Below are positions 5,101 to 6,112 of a DNA stretch of 6,112 bases, in pieces (position 1 is the first letter of the stretch; every line of letters starts with the position of its first letter). The notes beneath the pieces were generated by a model. It saw only the letters and a program-made list of their open reading frames with translations. It was not told the DNA's origin and did no database searches. Origin of the DNA: Chloroflexota bacterium (lineage in GTDB: Bacteria; Chloroflexota; Dehalococcoidia; Lucifugimonadales; Australimonadaceae); assembly GCA_027625205.1 (NCBI GenBank), contig JAQBVZ010000052.1, forward strand, positions 1-6,112, in the 5' to 3' direction. Both the position numbers and the translations under genes were made by a program.

Positions 5101-6112
5101 CTATCCGCCCTTAACAACCACGCTGACGAGGGCGCGACCGGGCACGTAAATGATCTTGGCCACATCTTTGCCGTCTATGTAAGGGCGTATGCGAGGGCTG
5201 TCCAAGGCAGCTTGCTTTGCGTCCTCTTCACTGATGCCAACCGCCACCATGATGCGGTCACGCAGTTTGCCGTTGACCTGCACAACCAACGTGACCTCTT
5301 CTTCAGCGGTCAGGGTGTCATCCCAGGTGGGGAGTTGTTGGGCATGGATGCTGCCGGTGTGGCCTGTGCGTTCCCATAGCTCCTCAGTGATATGCGGGCC
5401 CATGGGCGCCAGGAGCAGCAGCAGCTTCTCAATGGCCTCACGCCAGAGAGTCAGCGACACCGTGGCAGTGTCATAAGCAGGCGTGATTTCGTTGGTGAAC
5501 TCCATCATGGCTGCCAACGCGGTGTTGAACTTGAAGCGCTCCACGTCATTGACCACCCTGCGGATGGTCTTGTGCAACGCGCGGGTGACGTCCCGGTCTG
5601 CGGAGCCGTCTGCCTTAGGTAAGCGCGATACGTCCCGCAGGCACAAGTCCCATAACCGGTTCACCCAGCGCGCCATGCCGTTGATGCCAGTGTCGCTCCA
5701 GTCGCCGCCGCCCTCCCACGGGCCAATGAACATCAGGTAGAGACGCACCACGTCCGCGCCCAGCATCTTCACGTAGTCATCCGGCGCAATCACGTTGCCC
5801 CGGCTCTTGCTCATCTTGGCGTGGCCGGACAGGATGGTGCCCTGGTTGAAGAGCCGGGTGAAGGGCTCATCAAAACGGACAAATCCCAGGTCCCGCAACG
5901 CCTTCACATAGAAGCGGGCGTAGAGCAGGTGCATCACCGCGTGCTCAGCGCCACCGGTGTACTGGTTAACAGGGCACCAGTCATGCACAGCGGTGTCGTT
6001 GAAGGGCGTGTCAGTCGTGTGGGGGCTGGTATACCGCAGGAAGTACCATGATGAGTCCACGAAGGTGTCCATGGTGTCGGTCTCGCAAAGGGCGGGGCCG
6101 TCGCAGGCGGGG
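5101..6112 (-). CDS. leuS: Leucyl-tRNA synthetase, C-terminal part (5' end beyond window)
   Basis: Class I aminoacyl-tRNA synthetase that charges tRNA-Leu in the cytoplasm. The frame stays open to the window edge; before the internal Met at 6072 the codons read PACDGPALCETDT, matching the family's stretch leading into DTMDTFVDSSWYF. Visible in order: that strand of the catalytic core, the VNQYTGGAEHAVMHLLYARF region, the KMSKS catalytic loop at 5803-5817 followed by RGNVI, GADVVRLYLMF, the helical anticodon-binding domain, and a C-terminal domain with VVQVNGKLRDRI. About 336 residues are present of a usual 810-870, so the Rossmann HIGH half and the editing domain are outside. The stop is TAG at 5103-5101. 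Downstream on the same strand, after 115 bases, comes the racemase-like gene; a shared transcript is possible but not required. Identification is secure. Confidence 0.97.
   Translation of the reverse strand, partial: PACDGPALCETDTMDTFVDSSWYFLRYTSPHTTDTPFNDTAVHDWCPVNQYTGGAEHAVMHLLYARFYVKALRDLGFVRFDEPFTRLFNQGTILSGHAKMSKSRGNVIAPDDYVKMLGADVVRLYLMFIGPWEGGGDWSDTGINGMARWVNRLWDLCLRDVSRLPKADGSADRDVTRALHKTIRRVVNDVERFKFNTALAAMMEFTNEITPAYDTATVSLTLWREAIEKLLLLLAPMGPHITEELWERTGHTGSIHAQQLPTWDDTLTAEEEVTLVVQVNGKLRDRIMVAVGISEEDAKQAALDSPRIRPYIDGKDVAKIIYVPGRALVSVVVKGG

Overview
The window reads as bacterial chromosome, GC-rich (about 60% by eye) and densely coded, with no phage, plasmid, CRISPR or transposase genes. 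The mix of a riboflavin gene, a Rieske ring-hydroxylating oxygenase, an Asp/Glu-racemase-superfamily protein, an extended SDR and leuS, together with GC-rich intergenic hairpins of the kind 'gcagagggg...cccctctgc' and 'attgc...gcaat', is reminiscent of Chloroflexota (Dehalococcoidia/SAR202-type) metagenome-derived genomes. That placement is an inference from style and recall, not a search result.

Layout. Plus strand, left half: the 3' part of ribD (1-1022, cut by the window edge) is followed after 92 bases by the alpha subunit (1115-2395) and then the beta subunit (2522-3031) of a Rieske non-heme iron ring-hydroxylating oxygenase. The 126-base alpha-beta gap carries one copy of a GC-rich hairpin repeat. 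Position 3032-3230 is a convergent intergenic region holding a second, diverged copy of that repeat, a further hairpin next to the beta stop codon, and an unrelated attgc/gcaat inverted repeat. Minus strand, right half, in transcription order: the 3' part of leuS (6112-5101, cut by the window edge), a 115-base gap with two small inverted repeats, an Asp/Glu racemase/arylmalonate decarboxylase-like protein (4985-4236), and 36 bases later an extended SDR (4199-3231).

How the genes may work together. The alpha and beta subunits should form the terminal oxygenase of one enzyme. No ferredoxin or reductase partner is visible, so electrons must come from genes elsewhere. The racemase-like protein and the SDR are probably co-transcribed and may act in one pathway. 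ribD and leuS are housekeeping genes at the edges.

Most notable are three conserved enzymes with altered active-site residues. The racemase-superfamily protein contains no cysteine at all, although the family normally uses one or two catalytic cysteines. The SDR has Thr where the catalytic Tyr of YxxxK should be. RibD has His in place of the first zinc-binding Cys of its deaminase domain. No clearly new multi-gene system is evident; the Cys-free racemase plus Tyr-less SDR pair is the best candidate for undescribed biochemistry.
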